From positions 1,116,001 to 1,180,000 of the forward strand of contig BSYQ01000009.1 in the NCBI GenBank assembly GCA_030272585.1: a stretch of DNA of 64,000 bases, read 5' to 3'. Shown here in pieces: positions 45,718 through 58,179 of the stretch. The position numbers and the translations under genes were made by a program. The number at the start of each line of letters is the position of its first letter. Position 1 is the first letter of the stretch. The stretch is from Bryopsis sp. KO-2023 (Eukaryota; Chlorophyta; Ulvophyceae; Bryopsidales; Bryopsidaceae). Below the pieces are notes generated by a model, which was given only the letters and a program-made list of their open reading frames with translations, did no database searches and had not been told where the DNA came from.

Positions 45718-47351
45718 ATTGATCGGGTCGATTTTAGCAAATTGATGCGTGGATGTTCACCCCTGTCCGTCTTCAGAAGGAAACATTCCCATCCACAAAA
45801 AAAAGGGCAAAAAAAAAACAAAGAGTGGGTGTTTGTTGGGGGAGGTACGATGAAATGTGTGTGTGTGGTGTCTGTCATGTGTGTTTTTAACCTTTTCCAG
45901 TGGTGAAATCTTTGGAGTATAGCGGTGGTGGCTTGTGGCGAACGGGCGTGTCGAGGAGGAAGTGGACGTTGATGTGGTGTTGAATTTGGTGGATTTGTGT
46001 TTGCAATGGGGCGCTTTTATCTGAACTTCACGGTGTCGAAAAGCCAGCAGTGTGAGGAGGTGGCCAACTCGATACAAGTAGATACTAAAACAAATTGGCT
46101 TCCTTTCTGAAATTGATAAAGCTTGTGTATGGGGCCCAAAAAACAAATACAGGAGTACCAGGATATCAAAGTTTTTCAAGAGTGAACACCATATATAATA
46201 AGCTTCCCAGTCTCCCTCTTGTACTAAGGATGCATTGGATTTATGCCAACGATTCAACACTCCTCAAAAAAACAAAGCGTTTTTGAGAAATTGCTGATGA
46301 TGCTCCCCCATCATGGTGTACCTTTCATAACATTTTTTGTGATGTCTTTCATAAACGTCCCAGGAGATCACTGGGGGGTCTATTTTATGCTCATGAAGAG
46401 CGACCTTCCTTTTACAGGACCAAGAACACCTTCATGTTTCGAACACGAAACCGCAGCCAAGGGGAAGGGAATCAAACACTTGTTGAATTCAGCTTCGAGA
46501 ACACAAGGAAGCCCCCTTTCCACTGACAAATTCACACATTGCAATATAATCAATATATATTTGATGGTTGCAACATACCACAATAGACACAATGCAGCAA
46601 CTCCTACCCCAAGTGACCTCCCTTGCCTTTGTCTATGTTCGTGTTTGTTTATGTGTTTTCCTCGCTTTCGGATAAGGGGGAAAATGACGTATTGAACATA
46701 TCTTTCTGTAGGACGTTGATGGTCACTTCTTGTTTGGGTTTTGTTAATATTTTTCCCATGAATCTGTGTATATCTGTGGAAAGAAAATATAAACCTGCAA
46801 AAGCCTCCCAGTTTTTCCTACTGAACTGGTGGCTCTCTCTGCTTCCAGATTGGCAGAAAGACAGCTTCCATTGGCTTCACACTCAGGTTTTGATCTTGGT
46901 TATTACTAAGAATTTCTGCCCTTACACACACGTGCAACAGTCTCTTTTCAGCACCTATTGTCACTATTTGCTCCTTCCAAGCAGATATATCACAATCACC
47001 AGCCAATGCACAATATCCCAATTCACTCCTACAATCACAGCCAACCTTGTTTGCATCATTACCATAGCCGGTAAAAAAATCACTGCATGGCCAGAGAAAG
47101 CCGTGACAAAACACCACAATTTTGCATTTTTTGACAGTCCGATCCGTATTTTTACAACTCTGCACATGCAGAACCCTGCATTCCCCCTTTCTTTTTCACA
47201 CATACAAACCACACATAATATTAAAATTGAGCGGGTTCGAGGGGAAAAAAACCCGCTGGAAAGCAGGTAGAATTCCCTCCATCCCCCTTCCCCCACCCTT
47301 TCGAAAAGATTTTTTTTTTCCAAGTCTTTTCTTCCAATAAAACTTCCAGTG
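45718..47351. other. Convergent intergenic spacer
   Basis: 1.6 kb lie between the eS6 and F-box/LRR stop codons. Open frames of up to about 215 codons exist on both strands, but none has a recognisable domain, coding-like composition or matching splice sites. Confidence 0.4.
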
Positions 47352-48773
47352 CTACCAAATCCTTCCACCAAGCCGGATAGAGCACCTGGGCAACACTTTT
47401 TTCAATTGAATTGCAGAGGCATTTGCGTAACCGATATCTAAACTCTTCAGTTTTGGCAAGCTTGCCAGATGTGTTGCAGCTTTGCTGTATTCCTTCCACG
47501 TCCATCTCGACAGCCCCAGTGTCAGACTCTCCAGATTGCACAGAGGCACCAAACACTCCAAATCGTCCGGAATGATCGCAGTCTCACCCAAATCTAAATC
47601 TGTGAGGTTGATCAACTTGGATACTGCCCTCAGCCCCTCTCTTGCCGTCTTGGTGCAACCCAAATTGAGTGAAGTGAGCGTCGTGACTCTGAAAATCAAG
47701 GCCACGTTCTCGTCAGAAATCCAGGTTCCCCAGAGACTGAGCGATTTTAGTTTCGGCAGCATGTACAGGTGCTCCACGCCGGCTGCAGCCCGATGCGACT
47801 GCAACGAGGTGATGTTGGGGAAAGCATCGCCCAACTTTTTCAGTACTTCTGGTGCCTGCATTTCGTTTTAAAGACATATGTTGGCTGGGTATCCTAGATC
47901 CTCCGTATCAAAAATTCGGTCCAATTACATGACAGAGTAACATCACATTTTTTGAACTAAAAAAAAAATGCCAAGCACAGTCCTTCAGAAAACAGAAATG
48001 ATTTTCAGGTTTTCCCGAACACAAATAGTTTTTTTCCTATTTAGATGGATACGGATGCAAGTAATGCATGAAAATTGCAACGATAATATTTAAAAGCTAT
48101 TGTTTGAGCATCAAATAATGTATTAGTCATAGATGCCACCTCCATATATTCTCCACACAGTCTTCCTTCATGCACAAACAGAAAAAGATTCCATAACATA
48201 GATAACTAAAAAAAATCAACGTTTACCTCCGGTTCCTCCAGATCACGATACATTTCCGTGACCGAAAACCCGACGGCTGTTTTCCAATGAGTGTTGATGA
48301 GTCTCATATTCTTCAGGGTATCCCCCCAACGAAGGGAGCCCCGTTTAACATACTCCACAATCATATTCACGATTTCAACAGGAAGCTCATCCCATGATGT
48401 AGATGCCGGCTTCACCTCCTCCTCCTTGGCATTGGCCCCACCCTGATATTAAGAAAAAACCCAAAAACTTTTCGAACTCCATCCGAAAACCAGCCAGACC
48501 CCCTTCAGCTCACGGTGATTATGTTTAATCTGTTTATATAAACTTCTATTTTTCAGTTTTTTTGTTACCAGTAGACAAAAATAGCACCGTCAGACATATA
48601 AGTTTTGAACTGGGTCTTACTTTCTTTACAGCCGAATCTTTCTTTCCGTAGATTCGAATGGCCCTCCTGTATCGTCTTCCAGTGGACCGCCCCAAAATAG
48701 AGTGCATGCCAGAAGTCCCTTGAAACTCAAACCCTTGACTCTCTCCACTGGACGCTGCCGTCGTGGGGGCACT
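47352..48773 (-). CDS. F-box/LRR protein, 5' end unresolved
   Basis: This is a likely SCF ubiquitin-ligase adaptor. Three minus-strand exons join in phase 0: 48621..48773, 48227..48442 and 47352..47855. The first reads SAPTTAASSGESQGFEFQGT... and ends GKKDSAVKK; an internal Met (MHSILGRSTGRRYRR) could be the start, or an upstream exon exists. The second holds an F-box (WDELPVEIVNMIVEYVKRG, then MRLINTHWKTAVG). The third holds five or so leucine-rich repeats (LPKLKSLSLWGTWISDENV, LTSLNLGCTKTAREGLRAV, LTDLDLGETAIIPDDLECL, LESLTLGLSRWTWKEYSKA, LPKLKSLDIGYANASAIQL) and ends ...CSIRLGGRIW. Its repeats are shorter and less cysteine-rich than those of the F-box/LRR gene at the left edge, so the two are not recent duplicates. 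Confidence 0.75.
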
Positions 48774-49933
48774 CTTAACACACACAAAAAACACATCAAA
48801 ACACTAACCCTCACCGCCACCCTTTAACCAACCAGCTCCACAAACACCCCACCCCACATAGACACAGCACATGATATGAAGTTGTGGATACGATGTAACA
48901 CCATTGAATCAAAAAAAGGAAAAAAAAATGCAGCAGGTGCAACCCAACACACCAGTTGCCCAGGTTTATTAAATTTGATGCCAAATCTGCGTCAGGATGA
49001 TCTCCATGAACCAAAGCATTAATGAGTACATCCCCAACACATCGACCCCAAACACACAGCCCCACAAATAAGGTCAGGGCCATCTTTAGATGGATGAGAG
49101 GCTGTACGGTTACTGGGAAATGACTCAAGACATCGACTGGTTGGGTGTACGTACAGAGACCCAAACCAAGACTACCTGATCAGACCGTTGGGCTGATTCC
49201 AGTGGCATTTTGGTCATGACCAAACCAGGGACCTGCACAAGTCACACACCACCACCATATCTACCGCTTGCCTTTGGAACACAAAAGACTTTCTTACAAT
49301 AGACCCCATCCACCCACAACCACACCTCCTAATCGACACAGCCAAAACACCTGTCTGATCCCAAATTTCCTCCACCCAAGAAACCCTACTGCACAAATCA
49401 GACACCAAAGACTGGAAATTTGATTTAGCCATTCTGATCGACTGGCCATCCATAGACATTCACGAAACATGCAACAAACAGGTCACCCTCCACATAGAGC
49501 TGCAAGATTCATTACACTGAGAAAAATCTCCACCTTTTCTTTTATTTCTTACAACACCATGGTTTGTTCTGGGGACTCGACCAAATTCCATAATTCATCA
49601 GAAAATCCCCTTAGTCAAAGACCTCTGCATGTCTGACTATCAGCACTGTGCCAAAAAAGGATAGATACAGACAGAATACAGCCTAAACCTCCACAGACAA
49701 TTGGAAAAACCCTTACCCTACGCACAAGTAAAGAAACACAGCCACACCCATCAGCACGGACTCGACACACTGGGTTGACGCCCTAACAGCGACTTCACGG
49801 GGGGAACAAAGAGCAGGGTTCAGGCACGTGTCAGACTCATATCGATACAAGTCACATTCGACATTCGACCCGTTCTTCAGGCAACAGAACTCACGTGGAG
49901 AGGTTTTTTTTTGTCCTTATCCCCTTCGCTGCT
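48774..49933. other. Unresolved stretch
   Basis: About 1.2 kb of CA-rich plus strand. Minus-strand frames at 48811-49164 and 49214-49459 look faintly protein-like but have no recognised domain and no splice chain. It may contain the 5' exon of the F-box/LRR gene. Confidence 0.3.
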
Positions 49934-50177
49934 CCCCCAAATACAGGTTCGGTTCTCAGAGGAAACACCTCGCGTCCGTGCAGAAGGACTGTCTAACGAG
50001 CGAAACACGAGTAGCACAACTCACTTTGAGACCAATCAACACAAGGGCGAGTTTGCTCCGGGTCCTGATTCGCTCTTGTCCAATCGGCAACCAGTAGATT
50101 CTCGTCGTTCTTTGCATTTTGCCCACCTGGGCCAGTTTTATGTTGATTGCGACGTGGAACAGTTGACACATGATCTG
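49934..50177 (+). CDS. Possible exon of unknown gene
   Basis: After an acceptor-like CCCCCAAATACAG an open block reads VRFSEETPRVRAEGLSNE... to ...FYVDCDVEQLTHDLFELSN before a possible donor. It is hydrophilic and coding-like but unrecognised, and no flanking exons could be tied to it. Confidence 0.2.
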
Positions 50178-50637
50178 TTTGAGCTGAGTAATGTGATTAC
50201 ATGTTCATTTCTCACTCCTTTTTCGATCCTCACCTGTGGTGAGCGGGATTTGGGTGCGTCCAAAAGCACGCATGCACGAAAAATGGTGTTCTGCTGGAGA
50301 GGATTGGCTGGGAGGCCTGTCGAACGTTTCAACAGCTGGGCCGGATGGCAGAAAAGTCACGAGCGCCGCCGAAATGGAAGCGCGACCGAGCCTAGTTCTT
50401 CGGGGAATTGCTGAATTGGACACCTGCTGTTTGTGTTGTGGTTTACCCTTCCCCAGTGAATTCTGGTGGATTCGTTTGACTGAAATTTAAAACCAACCAG
50501 CTTCGCCATCTCTCCCTTAGACCCAACCGTCTACATTTCCAATGAAAGCTATCTCGTGCTTATCCTCCCAGTGGCAAGACAGCCAATGTCAAGCTAACAT
50601 TGAGGCAACTCCGCACCGCGAGCGATTACGAAACCAC

Positions 50638-50666
50638 TTGACCCGCACTTGACCCTCGCTTGACCC
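50638..50666 (+). promoter_or_regulatory. Three TTGACCC motifs at 11-bp spacing
   Basis: TTGACCC starts at 50638, 50649 and 50660, that is every 11 bp, ending 20 bp before the ATG of the EF-hand gene. Helical phasing suggests a protein-binding array in the promoter or leader. It could also be a chance tandem repeat. Confidence 0.45.
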
Positions 50667-50685
50667 AACGGAGCGGAAGGATCAA

Positions 50686-51551
50686 ATGACAAGCCCGAGC
50701 CTAGACGAAGCTCTCGCCCGATGCAAGAAAATTGTGTTTAAAAACCGGATTCGCATCAAGGAATTCTTCGTCGATTTTGACAAACTCAGATGCGGACATG
50801 TACAGCCCAACCTCTTCGTGACTGCTTTGAGCATAGCCGGCCTGGATAGATTTCTTTGCCAGGACGAAATTGGCGCTCTGGAGCAGGGATATTCGGTGGA
50901 GCAACAGGATGGGCTCAGACTGGTGGAATACAGGCGTTTTTGCGAAGATGTGGACACTGTTTTCACCCTTAAGGTCAGTCCAAAAGGAACGTGTCTTTGC
51001 ACAACCTCCTGAATATCTTTGCTTTGTCTCTCCCGATGCTCAGTTTCTATTCGGAGTCCATGTCGTCACTTGTTCATTGTTCCCTCGAACCAATCATTAA
51101 AGTGGGGAGCAGGCCTGATGTGTGGATCGGTGTCCATCTGCAGAATTTGGAGAGTGACCCGCTGACAATCGTGCCCGACGAGCCGCTCGAACTTCTGGAC
51201 AAGACTCGCTACCTGCGCTCTTCGAAATCCCTGGCGGCGGAAGATGACCATGTGCATGACATTCTGTTCAACATTTCTGACATCTGCAAAAAGAAGGGAA
51301 TCCTGGTGAAGCCAATGTTCGACGATGCCGCGGGAGATAACAACAGCAGCAAACTCGTGGGGCACGTCACGAAAACGCAGTTCGCCCAGTGTTTGAACGT
51401 GAAGCTTGGACTCAAATTGTCGGAGGAAGACGTCCGCTTGGTCGTTCAGAAGTACCTGCACGATGATTACGCCGAAATGGTGAACTACATCGCTTTCGCA
51501 AACACCGTGGATCCTCCTGAAGAGCCTTTCGATCCTTACAAGTTGAGATGA
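50686..51551 (+). CDS. Degenerate EF-hand protein, 2 exons
   Basis: Exons 50686..50973 and 51144..51551 join in phase 0 to 231 residues. The start MTSPSLDEALARCKKIVFKN leads into an EF-hand-like helix-loop-helix, IRIKEFFVDFDKLRCGHVQP. There the loop starts D-x-D but places Gly at position 8 instead of 6, so calcium binding is doubtful. A second hand follows at LRLVEYRRFCEDVDTVFTLK, and a third weak pair lies near THVTKTQFAQCLNVKLGLKL-like sequence and LSEEDVRLVVQKYLHDDYAE. The DFDxLRxG motif and the VDTVFT block resemble a family of EF-hand proteins that I recall from ciliated and flagellated protists, which would hint at an axonemal or cytoskeletal role. That role is inference only. Confidence 0.78.
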
Positions 51552-51791
51552 ATTTATTTTTCATTGCGCCGAGCGGCGTGGGGAGATAAGATGCTGCGGA
51601 CTGTATTTTTCTTTCTTGGTGGGTGGGTGTGGTAACGGGAAGTGGAGGTATCGAACAGGAGAAAACTATTGGGCGTCGTGTGGCTAGACGGCATCTTTTT
51701 GTTACAGTTTTCGTGGTTCACGACCAGCACAATATTTCGGCCCCATCGTTGGAAAACTGTCGGCCGTAAAAGTCCAATATCGAAAATGTGA

Positions 51792-51863
51792 GGGGATGTC
51801 CGGGAATCGAACTCGGGACCTCTCGCACCCGAAGCGAGAATCATACCACTAGACCAACATCCC
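51792..51863 (-). tRNA. tRNA-Pro (anticodon CGG)
   Basis: A 72-nt cloverleaf. The acceptor stem GGGATGT pairs with ACATCCC, and the discriminator is C. The D arm is TGGTCTAGTGGTATGA, the anticodon stem CTCGC/GCGAG with loop TTCGGGT (anticodon CGG), and the T arm has loop TTCGATT-type sequence GAGTTCGATTCCCGG. No intron. It decodes CCG. Confidence 0.95.
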
Positions 51864-51931
51864 ACACGACAAATATCTGAAAACAATAGTATAAGATCTA
51901 TTTCCTTGCCTAGAGCAGCAGCGGGTGAAAG

Positions 51932-52018
51932 TGCCCCGGACCAGGATCGAACTGGTGACCTCCGGATTGCTCAACTGTGTTATGAGACCGACGCGCTAAC
52001 CAACTGCGCCACCGAGGC
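51932..52018 (-). tRNA. Elongator tRNA-Met (CAT) with 13-nt intron
   Basis: An 87-nt gene. The acceptor stem GCCTCGG pairs with CCGGGGC (one G-U), discriminator A. The D arm is GCGCAGTTGGTTAGCGC, the anticodon loop CTCATA, then an intron of about 13 nt (ACACAGTTGAGCA) at the canonical position 37/38, then TCCGG. The T arm is ACCAG-TTCGATC-CTGGT. The TCTCATAA context and T-A-containing D loop fit the elongator, not the initiator. It is transcribed leftward, like the tRNA-Pro 68 bp away. Confidence 0.93.
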
Positions 52019-53737
52019 TTCACGTTCATTCAGTTCATATTTCGTTATATATTGTTTAGATTTTAGCATACGGTAACGAGGGGGCGATACGGGCCGCTGT
52101 TATGTGCTGGCTGATCTGTCTTTTTCGTCGTGGAAATGAATGTGCAGACAGACAACGGCACAGCCGACAAAATCATGCCTGGCTGAAAGACCTCCTCCAC
52201 AGTAACCTGCATTTACCCACAGCAAGTACACCGGGGATGCATGCAAATGAACAGAACATCAATCAACGCACTGTTTGCTATGAACCGAGAGCTTCTCCCT
52301 GTTTCACCTCAAACCGATCAGCCACTCACGATTCCGACAATTCCGACCCATTTTCGAAGATTGGCATTACACGGAGAACACCATTATTATTTCCTTGCGA
52401 AACGTCTCTGTTTTTCTTTCTTTCTTTTTTCCCCTTTTTGAATGTGACCGCTGCGCAATCCCCAAACTCTTGCACTCTCGTGAAAACAATAAAAGAAACA
52501 CCCATGGACCAACCAAACAAGGTGAACCTGACAGAGGCCGACTTGTCTCAAATGAACAAAGAAAAACACCCTCCAAAAATCCAAGCACTTGCTGTAAAAC
52601 TATTCTACTTTCCCAACCCCCTTTCCTCGAATTCGACCCCATCAAGAGACAAAAATAGAAAACCCTGGTTGATTTATTTTCGTCCTTTTTTTTCCCCTGA
52701 AATATTTAACTGTTGACCAGCCGGTCGATCACATAATATATTATCCTTGGCACCTCTTGGTTTGGGCCCCTTCCAAGCGCAAACAACATCTTTTCCATTA
52801 GAATCACACCCAATTATAACACTTACATCCCTATTCCCGCCCAGAAATTGACACCACTAGTTTCTTTGATTGATCGGTGAATGGTCAGCGAAAGGAGGCG
52901 ACAAAATAAGAGAAGCCACAAGGGTTTAAAAAAAAAAAAAACGAGAAAAGAAAAAGAAAACCTTCGTGTCACTTGCCCAGCGACTTCCATTTTGATTTTT
53001 GATCTGTTCTTTCTGCCTTTCCCTGTGGGTCGATTTTAACCTTTCCGTTTCCCAAAAAGTTTTGTCCATTCCCTTCTTTTTTAAACATTTCTCAATGGAA
53101 AGGGACATAGCATCAGGACAAGGCAACCCAACAGCCCTTACACCAAATAAAGCCATAAAATCAGATTTTTCATGAACAAAAAACCACGATTTCTGCAAGG
53201 TGATCTTTTTTTTGTTTGTTTCAGGCGGTCATTTGATTTGGACCAACGATGTTGATCTCACTCCTTTTTTTTTGCTTCAACTCTCACACTTTTTTTTTCT
53301 TCCTTCCCTTGCAACCCCCCCGGAGAAATCACGAAAATGAGCGGCACTCCATCCAAACCACCAAATTGCACACAGAAAAGGTTTTGACACAAAAAAAAAG
53401 ATAAAAGCAAAAGAAACAACGAACAAGAAAGAAACCCCCACTTCTTTTATCTTTTTCATCTCCTCACTCTTTTTTTTGTTTGCATTTTTTGGGTGTTCTT
53501 TGAAATCCCTTTTTTTTTCCTCCTTTCGTTTGAGAGTATAAATAAAAAGATTCGAAACTTTACGTAATTCTCCCCCCTCATATGTATATTGACCCGTTTT
53601 TTGTTAAAATAACACTCCCCCCCCTCCCCTCATCCCCCCAAACCAGCCACAGAGACCCCACACGAAATCACATTAACCACCACAAAATACACATACAAAT
53701 AAGGATCTAAACCTCCTCCTGTTTCTTTCCTTTTCCA
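52019..53737. other. Intergenic spacer
   Basis: 1.7 kb with many homopolymer runs. The longest open frame (about 200 codons) has no coding character. Upstream control of the tRNA genes and the 3' untranslated region of the muniscin gene are all I expect here. Confidence 0.5.
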
Positions 53738-56700
53738 CTATTGGTAATTAACATCAGCGGCATATTGCCCACTCACACACATCGAGTCGCAAAAGAGTGA
53801 TTTACATATCGCCGTCGACTCATCCTCCTCTCCGAAAGACTCAAAACCCGCCTCCTCTCGCTCCCTTTTTTCCACCCACCCTTGCAGAGCGGTCCCAGAC
53901 AGGGTGGTGTGCGGCATGACGAAATTGACCTCCGCCGAGAGATGCTTGTAGGCATCTTGATTTTCGGCGGCTCGATCGTCCATGACTGCCAGTCTCAGAT
54001 GGCGAACCCCATCTTCCGGATACACCACAGGGACCCGCCATTGAAACGCACTGGCCTGTTCAGCAAAATCCCAGCCTCAGAATTACCAAAAACGCAAAAA
54101 AAACTCGTTAACGATTAGAGGGATCCCTTCTCTAGTGGTCTTCCCAACCCCCCAAAAACAGATCTATATAAATATATATAGATGATCGAAAAATTATCAA
54201 AGCACAATGATTTCTTCTTACCTGTGCGCTCCATTCTGCCTTTGGGGTTGACTTTCCTTGAGGGGGGCCTTGCTCCACCGACAAGTGCTCCAAGCCTTTC
54301 AACGTGACTGTTACTCCCCATAAACTCCCTGTGAGCCGAGGGCTGGGCAACAGGGCTACATCCACAACCACACTCTGACCAGCTTTTCTTGGCCTCCGCC
54401 AACGCACCTGCACATCCCAACAAAAACCTCAATCAGCATTGCCCCATACAATGCTTTTTCTCCCAACTGTGGGGATTTTCCTGAAGGCATCATAACCAGC
54501 CCCATCTTGAGATTTCTACCTGCTCTGACTAATTCAGCTAAGAATTTTCAACCTGTCAGACTGTGGATTCGGGCATTTTGACCAAAGTTCCAAGATACTG
54601 TTTCAATTGCATCCAAAAAAGGATCGAACGGTGCATAATGAGTGGCTCACCTGTGCACGTAGAGGAGCGCCCAAATTGGAGCGCACCGAATACCTGACAG
54701 AAAAAGGAATAAAGACAGAAGAATCAGCAACGAAAAAATTCCTGGCCAGATAGGCAAAAAACAAACTCGGCCTCCAAGCCCTCTAAGAACAAAACCAGCA
54801 AACAGAAGAAGAAGAAAAAAAAAGGCACCTGAGAAGCGTCACGGCCTGACTCCCATCATCCCTGATGGTATGGGCAGCTGTGATACACTTGCCCAAATTC
54901 CAGCGGAGCACTTTCGACTCCACTATTCCTTGTCGAGCCTCGTTCATGCTAAGACTGTGATTCCGCCGATGGTGCCCCTGGTGGCCAGTCCCTCCCCCAC
55001 CGACACCACCACCTGGTCTCTCATTGACTTTGTCCAAATCATCGATCATTTCCAAGTTTGCCAGAAATTGCTTCAGATAGACGTTGGCCGACACGCATTT
55101 TAACTGGAACGCCACTACGTAAGGGTCGAAAGCATCCGAATCTGGGAGGGGGCGACCAGTTGGGCTGTCGGGCGATTGCCCCGCGGAGAGCTTCATTCGT
55201 ACATCGCCCCGGACCACATAGCGTGTGAGGCGATCCCCCGAGAAAATGGCATTCACCGTCTCGATAACCTGTTTTCGAACAAAAAACCTGTTTTTACCCT
55301 CCATGCACAATCCAATGACATCTAAACCCTATTTCATGGAAAACCAAAACGTGAACAAGAAGTGTAGATTTGGGAAATAGTGTGGCCCATACTTTTTTTC
55401 TGTTTTTTTCTGGAATTTCCACCGTAAAAACACCAAATACGATTAAGAGTGTACCCGATTTCTATCAGGATACAATGGATGAAAACAGGACTTCGGGGAG
55501 CAAGAAAACTTGCCTGGAGTTGAGGTAACCCGGTCTTATGAAACGCAGCATCTAGAATGGTGTCTTTCACATATTCCCCCGGCACAGCGAAGCTGCCCTC
55601 CAAAACCCTACGCTCATCCGACACCGCAGAGTCAGACCCATCAGCGAAAGGGTTGGGAGTCCTCACTCGATGCAACCCTGATGGCCCCGGCGAAGCTGAC
55701 CGCCTGATTTCATCCTCCCATTCATCCATGAAGCTCTCAGGCTCCGCAAACGGATTGGGCGGGGTGTCTAATACCAGCACAGAAGAGTTCCCTAACGACT
55801 CCTCTGTGTGCGACATCTCAGATTCTGCCTTAGACCCTTGGGTGTCCTGATCCAAGTTTCTCTCCACCGCTTGTTCCCCAGCTTCATCCTCCATCCAAGG
55901 GTTCAGATTGTCGGTGGGGGCCGGAGCGGTGTGTGTGCTCTTTTTGATTTCCTCATCCAATGGAATGGAAAACTGTTGCCAATCGGGAGGTAGGGGCAAG
56001 CTGGGGCTACGGGCGAAGGAGGACCGAGATGGGTCTACCATTGCGCTTCTCATCGAATGATTCCTACCCGTATGGCGGCTCCTTCGATGGCCGCCTGTGA
56101 GATCATGCAGAAAAGAAGTTTCTAGGCAGCTACTCTTTGGATTCCATGTTGAGTCTCACCCTCTTTTCCTTACTTTTGATCTCAAAGCGTTACAGCAACT
56201 GTTCTGGATTCTGGAGGGAGAGATGCAATGTTTTACAGCGAGGTTTAACACAATCAAGTTTCACTTGTTGCAAAGGATTGGACGGTGTTTCCACCAGTCT
56301 TACTTTTAGGGGACTCGATCGCACACTCCAACGCACTGCCAAAAGACAGATTCCCCTGCGAATCCCTGGCGGTATAAAACGTCCCATCATCCGACTCCAA
56401 ATCTTCCTTCGGGCTGCCACCTCTCTTCAGATCATCCCCAGCCTCGCTCGGCCCTCGCACGCTCTCCGCATTCTGATCGCCTACACTTTGCTTGTCAGCC
56501 CCAGTCACACTTTCCTGATCCACCCCGGTCACACTTCCTTGATTGCCACCACTGTCTGTCCCCCGCTCCACACTGCCTGGCTTGGTGATATCCTCATCTG
56601 CTATACTGTCAGTGTGCTCTGCTTTGTTTGATTCTGAGTCTGGGGGTTCTTCAGGGGGTGGGTGGGGACTGGCCACTGTCGACATCACCGGTAACGATGC

Positions 56701-57735
56701 TGTCATATGTAACGGAGAAGGGGACGCAGGGCCAAAAGCATCCCACTCCACATCTTCCTCGAAATTAGACTCGTAAGGAGATCGCATGGGCGACTCAGGT
56801 ACAGACATGCTTGATTTTAACTGGGTTACACTCCCATTTTCTGAGACTTCGTTGGCGGAGGCCTCCGACGGGGCAGCCCCGTTCGATATTCTCGACCGGT
56901 CAACAGAACTGAAGCTGGCTCCAGAATTGGCCGGTCTGGAGGGGTGCGAATTTCTGGAGCGGGGGCTGCCCATGGCATTCGATGACCGAGGTCTTGTATC
57001 AACGTGAACGGTTGCCGTCTGACATCGGAAACGGAAAAGAAAAAAACAGTCATTAATGCGATTATCCGAACTTTTCATTCAAAAACATTGCGAAGGATGC
57101 CATTAACAACTTCGCACGATAAAAAAAAAACGGTGCAACGAAAGCAATTGGGGCTGCATTTTGCAATACCTCTGCTCCAGACGAGATTGCCGAGGTGACG
57201 CTGTTTCTAGGTTTCAGACTGCCTCTTGTTGACAAGAGTGAGCCTTCGAGGGATGCCCTCATGTCCAGCGAACCTCTGGAGCTGGCGGAGGGAGGGGGTG
57301 GAGGTGCCAGTCGAGGCAAGCTCCCAGGATTCAAGGGCGAAGAATGTCCCTTGGACATCGATCGAATTCTCAAATTGTTCAGACACTTCATCAGATCAGC
57401 CGACGTGCCCCCCACACTGCAAACACCCACTGAAAAACGTAAACGAAACGACCACCCGCACTGAGGTTTCCTCTCTGACCCCTGTTTTGGTCTGGATTAC
57501 TGCATGCAAAGAACTGTTTTATATTAGACGACAGTTGCGGGAAATCCATGTGTGGAGTCTTGCTGTTGGTTGACATTTTAAGAATTAAAAGAAAAAAAAA
57601 ATCATTTTTTTCCCTACCTGTTTGTTTCCTCTGTTTCCCAATCACTGTCATCATCCTCACCAAGCTCAGCAAGATCATCACTGATCTGACACAAAGCCAC
57701 CGAAAGAAGTTCAATCTCCCAGACTTGGTGATGAA
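53738..57735 (-). CDS. Muniscin-type endocytic adaptor (mu-homology domain, NPF motifs)
   Basis: This is a likely clathrin-mediated endocytosis adaptor of the FCHo/SGIP/Syp1 group. Connected exons are about 57618..57735, 57174..57415, 56307..57020, 55514..56097, 54829..55268, 54651..54693, 54222..54407 and 53738..54055. The N-terminal part is acidic (DDLAELGEDDDSDWETEE). A long disordered middle carries WDAFGP and two NPF motifs (TPPNPFAEPESF, RTPNPFADGSDS), known ligands of EH domains such as Eps15. The C-terminus is a mu-homology domain: VIETVNAIFSGDRLTRYVVR, FDPYVVAFQLKCV, YSVRSNLGAPLRAQVRWRRP, RLTGSLWGVTVTLKGL and ASAFQWRVPVVYPEDG. The intron after 55514 has a GC donor (CAG|GCAAGT). The 5' end is unresolved, and an F-BAR membrane-bending domain expected for FCHo/Syp1 was not identified. 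The end coordinate on the right is therefore provisional. Confidence 0.75.
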
Positions 57736-58179
57736 AACTTCCCCGCAAGATATTATGTAATATGTCTGCTCGTTTTCACATATAATCCTACATAGATTCC
57801 TTTTTCAACTACTTTACTATCGAAATAAGCATAATTCAATAATAAATTAATAAATGTGTCCTATTGTCCCCAAGCCTCCCCCCCCCAACTATTGATAAAG
57901 TGGAAAACTGGTGCCTAGCCATCCATAAAATGAAGGTATTATAGCGTATACTGAATGTATTTTATCATATACAAACGTCGCCAAATGGTTAATTCACACA
58001 TCAAGTCCAGATATTGTTAAAAACAATTTCACGTTCCATCTTCATGTTTAATGGCATTTGCAGGTCACCTAAAATTTCTGACTGGTTTATCCCCCAGTTT
58101 GTTTTTTTCTAAGATGTCATAAATTTGATGATTTCTGGAAAATCTGGAAATGCGGAAAAAAAGGGGTGAAGTAGCTGAC
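57736..58179. other. AT-rich stretch
   Basis: Probably an intron of the muniscin gene or a spacer. No gene signal is seen. Confidence 0.35.

Noticed and set aside
45757-46260. 167-codon minus-strand frame opposite the eS6 3' end
   Set aside because: Thr/Ser/His-rich low complexity, overlaps the probable eS6 3' untranslated region, no domain.
46243-47270. Plus-strand open frames of 150 and 215 codons after eS6
   Set aside because: AT-rich, no domain, no splice-consistent neighbours, and codon content like random spacer.
48811-49459. Minus-strand frames that look faintly like a broken protein gene
   Set aside because: No family recognised and no chain of exons; listed only as an unresolved stretch.
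52102-52716. 204-codon plus-strand frame right of the tRNA genes
   Set aside because: No coding-like composition or recognisable motif and no supporting splice signals.
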